Source of the DNA: Flaveria trinervia
Lineage: Eukaryota > Streptophyta > Magnoliopsida > Asterales > Asteraceae
DNA: 64,000 nt
Assembly (NCBI GenBank): GCA_025506515.1
Contig: CM046443.1
Coordinates: forward strand, 45,500,920-45,564,919
Direction of reading: 5' to 3'
Shown: positions 43,641-55,095 of the stretch, piece by piece
How positions within the stretch are numbered: position 1 is the stretch's first letter
How the letters are laid out: each line of letters begins with the position of its first letter
Notes under the pieces: generated by a model
The model's database searches: none
What the model was told of the DNA's origin: nothing
The model's input: only the letters and a program-made list of their open reading frames with translations
Position numbers and translations under genes: made by a program

Positions 43641-44880
43641 AGATCTTCATCAGTGTAGAAGTCAAGGTTGGGGATAGGTTGGTTTAAGTCCAAAGGTTGG
43701 GGATGGTAACTGTCCCCACATGGTTGATCACTTGAGTGTTAAGACCCAGAGTGATGGCTTAAGGCATTTGGGCTTATGAACTCATTAGGCTGAGCATGAG
43801 GAACCTTAGCACTGATTATTGAAGGAATAGGAGTGGTCTGCTCCTCAGGAGAAGTGGGAGCTCTAGTGTCCACTTCTTCCTGTATGGGTGAGTATATGGG
43901 GATCTGCACAAACTGAAAATTCTGTGTAGGAGTTCATTTGTGTTTTGTTTGGTAGGTGAGGATGATTTGTGGCTGTTGAGGTGGTTGGGATGTAGAAGGT
44001 GTGAGTTCAACACTAGCTGGTGCTGCTAGGTTGTTACCTTGAGCAATGAGCTCTAACATTTTTGGGACAAGGGTTGTTTCTACCCCAGAGAAGCCAACAG
44101 TGGGCTTTCTTAGTATTTTAAAGATGCCGGCTTCATCTGTCCCAATTTAAGAGTATTACATGTTGCCCTTAACTGTGAGCCCAGTTCACAGTTAAGAATG
44201 TATTGAACATATGTTGGGAACATATAGTACTCTAAGGAGTCCAAGTTTGCAAACATATTAGTGTAAACAAACTAAGAGTACATGAACTTGATTCCCTAAA
44301 CCATCCCATGAACAATGAAGGAGAGATCCTTAGGATTTTGGTCCCATCCACCATGCTTGTTTGATAAGCTGTGGATAACCACATGAAGCAGGAATTTCAT
44401 TGGGATGAGGCCTTCCCTTTCCTAAAGGTCCTGACAGAAAAGTCTCCCTTATAGCCCATCTACTCAAAGACTGGTTAACAGGTTCTTTGGGAAAGAACAC
44501 CTCACCTTCTTCACCATCCAGCTGAAGATGCATGTTGATGATGGCCGGAGTGATGAAGATTGCTCTCCCCTGCACTGTGGCAGACATTGGCTTCTCCCTA
44601 TCCATGACAACCTCGTGGCAGGTCTTCCAAAATTCTAGCAGTTGATCCTTATAAAGAGTAGGATCAATGGTTAGGGAGGTGAAATAGTTTGATCGAGTTA
44701 AGAATCAGCAAACCTCTGAGAAATGAGGATCTTTCTCAGAGAAAAATTTGGGGTTTTAGGTCTGGAGGAAGAAGGAGATGATAGAAAGAGGGGGAAACCG
44801 TTGGGTTTATATGTGAAAAGGAATTTCAGATAAAGTTTAATGAAAGTGGATAAACTTTGAAATCCGGATGTCGGTCCCAC
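43641..44880 (-). pseudogene. Element B first ext ORF copy, N-terminal part, broken
   Basis: It begins near 44,880 in sequence equivalent to P's ext start (LISQRFADS; NYFTSLTIDPTLY), then MDREKPMSATVQGRAIFITPA, INMHLQLDGEEGEV (44330-44605), MGYKGDF, and, through other frames, the Ser/Pro-rich middle (43,800-44,050). At about 43,640 it switches into gag. It has the natural ext N-terminus that the second copy lacks. Confidence 0.8.
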
Positions 44881-45393
44881 CTCTAAAAAAGTAGTTTACT
44901 TTTGCTCAAAAAGTAGTTTTCTTGGAAGTCAAAAAGCTTCTGAAGGTAAATCATCCACAGAAGTTTTAATGAAAAAGATTCCAAAGCTAAAATGACTTCA
45001 AAAGATTTTCCTATGAGTTATGAAAATGTTGCTTCAGAAGAAAAACTAAAACTTGAATGCTTTGTTCAAAGGATAAGAGCTTTCAAGAGTTAATTTTGCT
45101 TCGAAGAAAATGGTCCATGAAAACACATAAGTGTCTGAGACAAGTGTTAAGCTTCGGAAGATATTTCTGAAATTTCTTCGAAGGTAAATTTCTTAGACAG
45201 TTATTTGTTTTGAAGGCATGATTTTCTTCCGAAGGTAAAAGCATATCTTCTGAAGGATCAAGATTTTTAAAAATCTAAGGAAAGTCTTCAAAAAATTTCA
45301 TCCAACAAAAACAAGAGCTTATGAAAGTGATGAACTAGACAACTTAGGACACACAAATTTTAAGAAATAATAAGAATTAGTTTTAAGAAAAAC
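44881..45393 (-). repeat. Spacer between B pol and ext ORF, CTTCNGAAG motifs
   Basis: Non-coding. Equivalent to P's 37,208-37,883 spacer, with scattered CTTCCGAAG, GCTTCGGAAG and GCTTCTGAAG copies (for example around 44,940, 45,030, 45,160 and 45,230). Confidence 0.75.
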
Positions 45394-46960
45394 CTACTCA
45401 AAGTTTTCATCCCAATAGCTGATACAAGATATTTAATCTCTGTTCATCAAAAGCCTTTGTAAACAGATCAGCATATTGTTCATTTGTGTGGACTTTGACT
45501 AGTTTAATTAATCCTTTTTCAAAATTATCTCTTATTAAATGATACCTGATGTTGATGTGTTTGGTCCTTGAGTGTTGCACAGGATTCTCTGTGATTGAGA
45601 TAACAGTGTTGTTGTCTATGTGAATGGGAGTCTCCTTGAAGTTTAATCCATAGTCAAGCATCTGTTTTTGAATCCAAAGCACTTGAGCATAACAGCTTGC
45701 AGCAGCAATGTATTCAGCTTCAGTAGTTGATGCAGAGACACAGGATTGTTTCTTGCATTGCCATAAGACAACCCTTCCACCAAGAAACTGACATCCCCCA
45801 GATGTAGACTTTGCAGTCATGTTGCAACCACCATAATCACTATCTGTATAAGATGAGATATCTTAGGGTTGACTTGATATCTTGCACAAATGCATGTAGC
45901 AAACATGATATCAGTCCTGCTAGTTGTAAGATACAAAAGAGACCCAATCATAGCCCTATAAAGGTGTTCATCCACACACTCCCCCTCAAGATCAGGTCCA
46001 AGGAAGTGGTTTTATGCTATGGGTGTCTTAGCAATCTTACAACTAGTCATGTTGAATCTCTTAAGTTTGTCTTGAACATACTTTGACTAACTAATGAAGA
46101 TGCCATCTTCAACTTGCTTCACTTGAATTCTCAGAAATAAATTGAGTTCCCCTATGGCACTCATTTCAAATCTGTCCTTCATCAGCTTCTCAAAGTCTTT
46201 GCAGAGCCTTGGATTAGTTGAACCAAAGATGATGTCATCTACATATACTGACGTAGCAGTATGTCATTTCCCTATCCTTTGATGAAGAGAGTTCCATCTA
46301 TAGTACTCTCCTATATCCATGTTTGCAAAGATATTGAGATAGAGACTTATACCACTTTCTGGGTGCCCGATGCAACCCATAAAGAGCCTTGTCAAGCTTG
46401 CAGACATAATCAAGATGATTAGGATCTACAAAACTAGGTGGTTGTTTGACATACACCTATTCATCAATCACTCCATAAAGAAAAGCACACTTCACATCAA
46501 GTTGATAGACCTTGAAGTTCTTGGATGCAGCAAATGCCAGGAATATCCTAACAGCTTCCAGTCTTGCTACAGGAGCAAAGACATCAGTGTAGTCAATCCT
46601 TTCTTCTTGTGTGTATCCTTGAACAACTAGTCTAGATTTAATCTTGATGATAATGCCTCTATCATCCTTCGTGTTCCTAAACACCCATTTGGTTCCAATA
46701 GTAGTCTTCCGATGAGGAAGAGGACAAAGGTTCCAAACTTTCCGTCTTTTGAATTGAAGCAGCTTCTCTTGCATAGCTTCAACCCAACTTCCATCCTTTA
46801 GAGTATCATCAACTTTCTTTGGCTCTAACTGGGATAAGAAACAAGAGTGAAGACAAACATTTGCTTCATGGGTTTGTCCTCTTGTTCTTATCCCTGTGAC
46901 AACATCTCCAATGATGTTTATGGTGGGGTGAGACTTGTGGATCCTTAGCTGAGGGATCAC
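45394..46960 (-). pseudogene. pol: Element B reverse transcriptase and RNase H, broken
   Basis: RT (46457-46960) has WVEAMQEKLLQFKRRKVW, IGTKWVFRNTKDDRG, KSRLVVQGYTQEERIDYTD, FAPVARLEAVRIF and KCAFLYGVIDE. After stops come LDKALYGLHRAPRKWY and the YVDD box near 46,226-46,245, preceded by a frameshift. The thumb (QDKLKRFNMTSC) and tether (GECVDEHLYRAMIGSLLYL) follow. At about 45,860 the tether is fused to YTDSDYGG, so about 30 residues (the ILRYLKG region) are deleted. RNase H (45407-45820) retains TEAEYIAAASCY and HIDNNTVISITENP and ends near TNEQYADLFTKAFDE. Confidence 0.9.
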
Positions 46961-48181
46961 AACAAGTTACTGAGAAAGATCTAAATTAGAGAAATTTAGA
47001 TCTGGCATAGATGTTTCTCCCACCATATCAGCACACTTATCAAGAGAAACTTGATCCAAGTAGTGTGTGGCATCATTGATGTTGTCATCTATGGAGTGGT
47101 TATCAGCATCAAGAAAGTCTTGATCACTATCACCATTACCATCATTGTCTTCTGCATTTAAAGTATCTTTATTTGGTTGTGGAGCCTCTGAGCTTGAATT
47201 TGAAGGCATACCAAATGTATCAGCTGAGTTTGTCATTGTGGTGCTGATAGAAACCTTAGTTGCAGAAGTAGTCCCAACTGGAGCTGAAGATGAGTTACTT
47301 GAAGGTCTTCTCAGTTCAAATATTGGATCAGGATCACTTGTATTTAAGTTTTCTAAAGATCCTAAAATAATCTCACAAGATTTGTTAAAACATTTGGTAA
47401 CTAAATCAATATCAAATAGCCAATCAGGACCAGAACCGGCCACACAGGGTGTGTGTTGATTAAAAGTCACATTGCCTGACTCCTCAACAATTCTAGTTTT
47501 GAGATTGTATACTATATCCCTTAGCTTGGGAAGAGTATCCAATAAAGTGTCCATCATCTGATTTCTCAGCAAATTTGGCAATTTGATCTTTGGTATTCAA
47601 GATGGTGCGAGGACAACCAAATGACTTGAGAAAACCAATGAAAGGTTTCCTCTTGTGCCAAAGTTCATAAGGAGTCTTACTATAAGTCTAAACTACTAAA
47701 ACTCTGTTCTGCAAATAGTAGGCAGTGTTGACTGCCTCTGCCCAGAAGGTGAGGGGCAGCTTAGAGTCAAACAACATGGTTCTTGCAGCTTCAATCAGTG
47801 TCCTGTTTCTCCTCTTAGCAACACCATTCTGCTGAGGAGTTCTGGGAGCACTGTATTGTCTTGTAATACCCTTTTCATCACAAAATGTATCAAAGATTTG
47901 GTTTTTGAATTAAGTTCCTTGATCACATCTTATGGTTTTGACCTTGTGATCAAATTGATTCTCAAACCTTAGAATGAAATTCTTCAGAATCTCCGGAGTC
48001 TCATCCTTAGTTCTAAGGAAGAAGACCCAAGTGAATCTTGTAAAGTCATCTGTGATCACCAAAATGTAATAGGTCCTTCCTAGACTCATTACACTGGTGG
48101 GGGCAAAGAGATCCATATGTAACAAGTGTAGGGGTGTAGTGATGGAGTTTCTTTCCTTAGGCTTATGAGATACCTTGTGTT

Positions 48182-48649
48182 TGTAACTCCAAGATAATCA
48201 CACTTGAATCAAAACATGAAGAATTAGATCAAAATATGATAATCACAATCAAAACCTTTTTGATCTTCAATTAGATTGCAAAATATGTGTTTACAAATAA
48301 TCCCTCAATCTATTGGTCATACAACCATTATCCACCACTAATAACAATTAACCTATTTATAGTCTAGACTAATATTCACTAATTGTACTTAACCCCCTAG
48401 ACTTAGCCTAATTAATGGAAATTACATATAAAACATAAAAATGACTAAAAACAAGATAAAATATATTTTGTTCACACAAAATATATTTATTACAACAAAA
48501 CTCCTAGTCATCTAAATCTTCAATGTCTCGTCTCGGTTCCTTGTCTCGAACATGTCCGGTTTTACTTTTGCGTTGACTTTGACCATGAGGTTGATTTTTG
48601 TTGACTTTGACTGTGTTGATAATATAGACTATCTTGTACAGCTCCAATA
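48182..48649 (-). mobile_element. Solo LTR of the X/A family inside element B integrase
   Basis: A 468-bp LTR related to 161-283/8093-8486, flanked by a perfect 5-bp duplication GTGTT (48,177-48,181 and 48,650-48,654). On the minus strand it begins TATTGGAGCTG (first dinucleotide decayed from TG) and ends GGAGTTACA. No internal element sequence remains, so it formed by LTR-LTR recombination. P's uninterrupted copy (31,985-32,030) shows the empty site. Confidence 0.93.
48352..48362 (-). promoter_or_regulatory. TATA box of the solo LTR
   Basis: CTATAAATAGG in LTR sense, at the place equivalent to the ATATAAGATA of the 8093-8486 LTR. Confidence 0.5.
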
Positions 48650-49230
48650 GTGTTGCTTCCCTTTTAGGCATGCAACACAATGATCATCACTTGTAAACTC
48701 TTCTTTGACATTCTAGTTACCAAATCATTCTTAATAAGTTTATTCATGTTCTTAAAGTTTACATGGCACATTCTTTTATGCCATAGGAAAGACTTATCAC
48801 TATTGGCTTTAGACAGAAAGCATGAAACTTCTCCAGAGGGAGATGTTTCTTGCAAGTCCATCTTGTACATGTTCCTCCTCCTGTGGGCTCTAAGCAGAAT
48901 ATGCTCATGAGGAATGACCACCCCGGGCTTGAGAACAATAAACTCATGCTCAGCATGTTATGACTCTGATCACAAAATTAGGATACACTCAGAAGATGGT
49001 ACCCAATCTCCTTGACAAAGTTTACCTTTTCCATGCTGAGCTAACCATTTGTGACCTTGCCCCTTCCAGAAATGTAACCACCTTCATCTCCTCCAAAAGC
49101 AACTAGCCCTCCATCAATCCTTTCAAAGTTCTGGAGTAGTGACCTATTACCTGTCATGTGCCTGGAATAGCCACTGTCAATGATCCAAACATTCTTGTTT
49201 GTCTTGAGTTGTCCTTGCACAAAGAAAATG

Positions 49231-51564
49231 ACTAGTTACATTTGGAAACCCAAGCCTTACTTGTCTTGGGCTCACTAAGAGAAACAGAAGGTAATGCAAT
49301 AGTAATAGATCCTATAGTAGTGCTTTGAGGATCTTGAGTTGTTGTTGATGTAGAACTTCCAATCACTTGGTCTTTCTTTGACTTCCACACCACCTTTGGA
49401 AGTTTGGACTTGACCTTCAACACTTCAGAAGCTTTTGAGGCATCAGAAGTTTTGATGACTGGACCTTCAGAAGATTCTGCAGACACTACAACAGACTTCA
49501 GTGCTTCGGAAGTATTCCTTCCTTCCGAGACCAAATTTTCTTCCGAAGGCAATTTTCCACTTGCCTTGTTAGTTCTGGAGCTTCCAAAGGAAACATATTT
49601 TCCTTCTGAAGCTTGAATCTTCTTGGAACTCTTGGAAGTCCTTGTCATGGTTATATGAAGAGTACCTATAGGATTGTATGGACAATCCTTAGCAAGATGA
49701 GCAGTACTTTCACACATGACACACTCTATTTTCTTCTTCCTAATAGCCTTCTGCTGAGAACAAGACTGACTTTGATCACATCCATTCTCCACCTTCATCT
49801 TTGTAGAAGCTGAGACAGTCCTTTTGGGCTGAGGACTGTTCTTGGAGTTGGATGGTGCAGGTTGTGTAGCGGTGGTACACAACAGATCAGCCTTCTTCTT
49901 GGTGCTGAGATGATTTAACATGAACCTGAACTCTTAGCAGAAGAATTGAGGTTGATGTCTTTAGTCTTTACCACTTCAAATCCTGCAAAGATAAACACTT
50001 GTTTCTGCTTGGAATCAAAAGTGGCCTTGATATCTTGAGCCTTCTTTGCTTTCCTTTTGCTCTTTCTGATCAAGTTCTTACTCATAGACTTGGTCATCAT
50101 AGTCTTCTTCTTCTCCTTAGAAGGATAGTGGCCCTTCTTAGAATCCTCCTCTTCATTCTTCTTAGAGGAATTCTTCACTATCACATATTCATCCTCTTCA
50201 CTTAAAGGATCTATGAGGAGGAAGCTCATCTTCAAAAGTTTCACACCTAGGTGATCTTACCGACAAGATTATGTGTGGAGGAGCTATCTCATTTGAAACC
50301 AGTCCCTGCTTGTTTTGATAACACACCTTGTTGTGCAGGGATGAGGATGTCATGTTCTTGAAGGTCTCTTCTTCAAGAACACACTTTTCTGCCCTGGCTT
50401 TGTTGATCACAAGCTTAGCCTGGCACTTAGTCAGCTTAGTTATGAGATCCTTGATCTGAGTCCTAAAATTTGTATGCTCATGTTTCAAAACTAAAATAGT
50501 TTTCTCTAAGTCCTCTATCTTCGGTTTATAATCATTTTTAGACTTTCTAAAATCAGCTTTTAAGATGTTTAAGGACTCAAGATCAGATCTCATTTCTAAG
50601 TTGTAGGACCTATATCTGTTAACTTTAGCAATGCATTTAGGGGTACAGAGATGTTCCAATACCTTGCCTTCATCATGAGCTGCCACAACTTTCATCAGAA
50701 GACACACAAGCTTGAGAAGAACTTGTCTCTTGGAATGGGGTTCCTTGAGTGTAGTTCTCCCTTGGTGTCTTAGGGAATGTGATGAAAGGACCCTTTTATG
50801 AGTTGTCAGGTTAGCATATGAGATGATGTTAGGGTTCTATACTATCCCTTTCAACCACATGAAGGGTTGAACCCATTTGATTGTTGGAGTTTCCAGATGA
50901 ACCTTGCATGTTCATCTCCATCTAGTAGCCACTGAGAATCCCATACAACTCTATCAGAGTAAGAGTTTTCAGGTTCTCAGTTCTCTTGATAACCACACAG
51001 TAGTATGTCCATTGCCTAGGAAGTGAGGACATGAACTTCCTTACAATGTCTCTGTTCTCAAGAGCAACTCATCTATCCACTAGGGTATCCACAATCTCAA
51101 CATACCTAAAATATTGTTGAGTCATGATTTCACCTGCTTTGAAGGTGAAATTTTCAAACTGCTACTTTAGGAGATCCTTCTTGTTCTCCTTGGCTTTAGA
51201 GGAACCCTCATACATCAGTTTCAAAGCATCCCACAGCTGCTTAGTTGTTTTGCATTTCTTGAAACTCTATATACAGAGTTAGGAAGAGCAATTAGAAGGG
51301 CTGTCATGGCTTTCTGGTCAATCTCTACTCTCTTCCTATCTTTATCAGAGTAGTTAGCCATAGCCTTGGGGATCATACCACCACCAGTAGCAGAGGGGGT
51401 GCTTAGTATGTAAGGTCCATTCTCAACATACTCCCACATTCTTGAATCTAGAGACCTTATGAAACCTTCAATTCTTTGGCACCAGGTGTCAAAGTCATCA
51501 AGATGATCAGTGGGGACTTATTCATGGTTCTAGTTTCCATATCAGTCTTGGAAATGGCTGTCAT
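49231..51564 (-). pseudogene. gag: Element B GAG, broken, with the knuckle region deleted
   Basis: The ATG at 51,562-51,564 opens MTAISKTDMETRTMNK, matching D's gag start. Fragments follow in several frames: NGPYILSTPSATGGGMIPK (51221-51439), SSLPRQW-type sequence near 51,020, and the coiled-coil tail 50198-50707 (LEKTILVLKHEHTNFRTQI). At about 50,690 the 'LLMK' of SSDES...LLMK joins directly to AAHDEGKVLEHLC, whereas P has about 370 bp there containing the first CCHC knuckle, so that knuckle is deleted. The tail continues KRKAKKAQDIKATF (49915-50244) and a second CCHC (CVMCESTAHLAKDC) near 49,690-49,730. Confidence 0.87.
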
Positions 51565-51634
51565 TTGAGAAGTTTAGTATTTGTGTGTGTGAGGGATCTA
51601 AAGATGATGAGATCTTATATCAAGAGCATGGATA

Positions 51635-51646
51635 GCTCTGATATCA
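51635..51646 (-). other. Primer binding site of element B
   Basis: In minus sense TGATATCAGAGC, one change from TGGTATCAGAGC, three bases inside the 5' LTR end. Confidence 0.85.
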
Positions 51647-51648
51647 AA

Positions 51649-52449
51649 TGCAGGATCGGTGAATGGTGGTCACTTACAACACAACATCACAAAGAGGAGA
51701 TTAACTAGACTAATCAAATAGTGAGACTGGATTAACCACAAGAGATGATACAAAGAACACAAGTAAATAAGAGACAGATCAAGATAGCAAAATACACAAG
51801 GAGATGGTTTTCAAGATTGCAGTATATTGCCCTCTCAAGTCCTTTTACAAGTGTTACAAAGCATAAATGAAAGTTACAAGTACTTGAGATACATATACTA
51901 CATCCTACAGCCGGCCATACTTTGAAGGCTAGTTGGAAACAATTGACTAGACACAACACAAAATCAATTGTAGAGTCAAAAGGCAAATTGCTTTTTGACT
52001 TGTGACTATGACATGCATAGCTCACATCCTAATATATTACAAAAAGGATAAAGTACATGAAGTAGAAAGTTATAGACTCAAGACCTCAATGTACAGTTAC
52101 TTAAATCATGGACCTTTTCACCAATTCATGCAAGTTGGTGACATTATAGAGTTGCAGCGGAAAGGGATCCAGCTTTATGTAAAGTACATCAGATAAAGCA
52201 TGCATACTAAAAGTCTTTGGAAGAAATCTGACTTCAAGTGTTGGCTTCGGAAGACTTTGTCTCTGAAGCTTTAGAAGACTTCATCTTTGGCTTTGGAAGA
52301 TATTGGTCTTGGCTTCAAAAGATTTCAGACTTAGAATATTTATGTTGCATGTGTGAAACTTCCAAAGCATCCTTCTTCAATGTACATATGCAGCATGCAG
52401 GACAGTTGAAATGTTTGGAGTTGCATCAGCCTTAACATGTATTCCTTAC
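51649..52449 (-). repeat. 5' LTR of element B
   Basis: 801 bp, matching 38,317-39,109. It contains the GCTTCGGAAG-type repeats near 52,215-52,380. Its outer (right) end reads ATTCCTTAC and passes without a gap into element C's LTR. Confidence 0.92.
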
Positions 52450-53360
52450 TGTTAGGTCCAGGATTAGTAGATCTAGTCCATTTTGTATAGGCTTAGTACT
52501 TGAATTAATATATGTAATGAATGGTTGTAATTCATTATTGTGTATGCATTATATATATAGGTTAACCCATTTATATGTATGTTGATTTATGTATGGTTGC
52601 AGGGACAAACATTATACTTGGTCAATTTCTGAAATTGACCAAGTGTAAGAAACATCTACGGATGAACATTTTGTTCTTCTGTAGATATGTTTCTTGCAAG
52701 TAAAATGCATCCAAAGAACTTCTACGTATGAACAACCAGCACTGAGGATGGAAGAACAAGATTTCTTTGGAAGAACAAGATTGCTTCGGAAGAACAAAAC
52801 ATCTACGGAAGAACAAGACTTCTACGGAAGGAAAAAACATCTACAGAAGACACTATTCTGCGGAGTCCAAACACTTATATAATACAAGTGTTACAAGTCA
52901 ACAAGTCAACAAGATAGTTATGCAAAATCCCAAGAAATTTGATGATTCCTTAACAGAAACAATTCAAATACCAATAGATCCGGTGTTTCCTATAACAGAA
53001 ACATCATTGTCTATATAAATGGATCTTAGGTTTTAAATCATGAGGGCTTCGACGGAAATAGCAATAGCAATATGACAATTCACAAACAGCAAACATCACA
53101 TCAAATCTCACAATCAAACCCTAGCAGCCATCGCATCATTCATCACAAAATTTAATATCATTCATTCATTATTTGTAATGATTATATGTTTTAATGAAAT
53201 ACATATTATTCATTAATGTGTTTCTTTAGTGTGTTCTTGAATCTTTATTGATATTGAAATTTATTACAAAACAATTAAACCAAGCCAACGTTGATTCTGC
53301 AAACGTTGACTTGCCTTCAACCGACAATGATAATTCCTGATTGCGATCCTTGGATTCAAA
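52450..53360 (+). repeat. 5' LTR of element C
   Basis: It starts TGTTAGGTCC. A TATA-like ATATATATAG is at 52,551-52,560. A short inverted repeat (ACTTGGTCAATTTC / GAAATTGACCAAGT) lies at 52,616-52,645. A cluster of GGAAGAACAAGA / CTACGGAAG repeats occupies 52,730-52,850. The 3' boundary is inferred from the primer binding site, because the CA end is not clear. Confidence 0.75.
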
Positions 53361-53362
53361 TG

Positions 53363-53374
53363 TGGTATTTGAGC
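53363..53374 (+). other. Degenerate primer binding site of element C
   Basis: TGGTATTTGAGC differs at two positions from TGGTATCAGAGC and precedes gag by about 240 bp. That leader (53,375-53,613) has no coding content. Confidence 0.65.
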
Positions 53375-53613
53375 CAAGGCTCATTAATTTAGATCGATTG
53401 ATCTATCAGTGTTAGTTGTCTTTAATTGCTTTGAATTCTGTAGATTTGTCAGTTTATATTGATTAGATCTACTGTCTTTAAAAGGTTTTGTGTGAATCTT
53501 GTTTGTCGTTCAACAGTTGTCGGATAGATTAACTTGGATCTATATTCAAATCAATTGAATAGCAAATCCTGTTAATCATATTCATCAACTAACATCTCAG
53601 ATCTTAACTTATC

Positions 53614-54267
53614 ATGAGCAACTTCAGTGGATCATCTTACCAACCATCAAAGTTGGAAACAAAAGTAGACTTCAAATCATGGAAAATCAAGTTTAGGAAT
53701 CATGTAAATTATACAAATTCTGACTTATTCGTCTCAATAATAGAAGGTCCTTATATTCCACCCACCCTTGGGCTGGATTATAATGATAACAATCAACCCA
53801 TAAGCACAAAAGATCTTTCACCTGATGATATAAGAAGGTTAAAGTTGATATCAAGCTTATAGCTTGCTTAGTATGGCTTTGCCAGAAGAAATGTGGATCA
53901 GATGTGAACATTATAAAACAGTAAATTCCTTGTGGAAGATTCTTCATACACTTTGTGAAGGGAGTGATGAAATCCGAAGCATTAGGAAGGACACCCTTCG
54001 TTCACATTATGAAACTTTTCATCATATGAGGGTGAATCAATTCCTCAACAACTCCATAGGTTTATGCAATTTGTCACAGAAATGAACATTCTGGAGTTGA
54101 AATACACAAATGAGGAATCGAACAAGAAAATGCTCCATACTTTACCTGAAACTGGAAGCAAACTGTATCCATGTTCAAGAATACAAAAGATCTCAAAGCA
54201 GTCAGACTAGACACTCTAGTGGCCAAAGTTGAGGCTCTTGAACTAGATAGGAAATCAAGAAACAAGA
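53614..54267 (+). pseudogene. gag: Element C GAG, 5' part, broken
   Basis: The ATG at 53614 opens MSNFSGSSYQPSKLETKVDF, then KSWKIKFRNHVNYTNSDLFV and EGPYIPPTLG, a standard copia GAG opening. A stop and frameshift at about 53,860 pass to 53864-54085 (LPEEMWIRCEHYKTVNSLWK, LCEGSDEIRSIRKDTLRSHY). A further frame continues to ELDRKSRNK, where D is inserted between 54,267 and 60,468. Confidence 0.87.
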
Positions 54268-55064
54268 TGTAGGACTGTTGAAGGGGGTCAGTTACAACAC
54301 AACAACACAAAGAGGAGATTAACTAAAACTTAATCAAACAGTAAACTGGATTAACCAAGGCAAGACACTAAGAACACAAGTAATATAAGAGACATAACAC
54401 AAAGAACACAAGTATATGGTTTTCAAGAATGCAGTATATTGCTTTCTCTATGTTCTATTACAAGTGTTACAAAGCATATATGAAATATACAAGAACATGA
54501 GATACTTATACTACATCCTACAGCCGGCTATACTTTGACATCCAGCTAGATACATTTGACTAGACACAAAACAAAATTAATTGTAGAGTCAAAAGGCAGA
54601 TTGCCTTTTGACTTGTGACTATGACATGCCATAGCTCACATCCTTATCTATTACAAAAAGGATAAAGTACGTGAAGTAGAAAGTTACAGACTCAAGACCG
54701 CAATGCACAGTTACCAAAAGCATGGACCTTTTCACCAACTCATGTAAATTGGTGACCTTACAGAGGTGCAGCGGAAAGGTGTCCAGCTTTATGGAAAAGT
54801 ACATCAGATGAAGCGTGTATTAAAAGTCTTCAGAAGAAATCTGTCTTCATGAGGTGAAGCTTCAGAATACTTTGTCTCTGAGGCTTCAGAAGACTTCATA
54901 TTGGCTTCGGAAGATATTGGTCTTGGCTTCGGAAGATTTTACACTTAGAGTATTTCTATTGCATGTGTAAAACTTCCTAAGCATTCTTCTTCAATGCACT
55001 TGTGAAGCATGCAGGATAGACATTGGATGTTTAGGTTGCATCAGCCTCTTCATTAATCTCTACA
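54268..55064 (-). repeat. 3' LTR of element D
   Basis: 797 bp. In minus sense TGTAGAGATTAATGAAGAGG to CAACAGTCCTACA. It contains GCTTCGGAAG repeats at about 54,850-54,945, one unit fewer than the 5' LTR. Confidence 0.93.
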
Positions 55065-55077
55065 AACTCCCCCTAGG
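55065..55077 (-). other. Polypurine tract of element D
   Basis: CCTAGGGGGAGTT in minus sense, directly before the 3' LTR. Confidence 0.85.
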
Positions 55078-55095
55078 CTGATGCTACCCAAACAC

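Larger units (their letters stand above)
46961..49230 (-). pseudogene. pol: Element B protease and integrase, broken and interrupted by a solo LTR
   Basis: The protease active site VWIIDSGYSRHMTGN (Cys replaced by Tyr) lies at about 49,145-49,196. The integrase zinc region is in 48664-48921 (LWHKRMCHVNFKNMNKL). The solo LTR then interrupts at 48,649-48,182. The core resumes with LLHMDLFAPTSV (first Asp), IRCDQGT followed by a stop, GVAKRRNRTLIEAARTML (the Glu of GVAERRN reads Lys) and KTPYELWHKRKPF. The hinge 46967-47581 holds GSGPDWLFDIDLVTKCFN. The Glu change, the stop and the insertion together rule out function. Confidence 0.9.
38317..52449 (-). mobile_element. Composite copia element B, minus strand
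   Basis: A 14.1-kb element with a 3' LTR at 38,317-39,109 and a 5' LTR at 51,649-52,449. On the minus strand the order is 5' LTR, primer binding site, gag, protease, integrase (with a solo LTR inserted), RT, RNase H, spacer, partial ext ORF, a gag fragment, a second ext ORF (with a Harbinger-like insertion), polypurine tract and 3' LTR. It is inserted in P's ext ORF. The left flank is GTATC (38,312-38,316). The right flank is masked because element C starts at the last base of B's LTR. LTR divergence is visibly greater than in D. Confidence 0.9.

Noticed and set aside
45811..46086. Plus-strand ORFs within B (for example 45811-46086, 47145-47459, 49404-49616)
   Set aside because: They are exact antisense shadows of the RT, hinge and gag coding strand.
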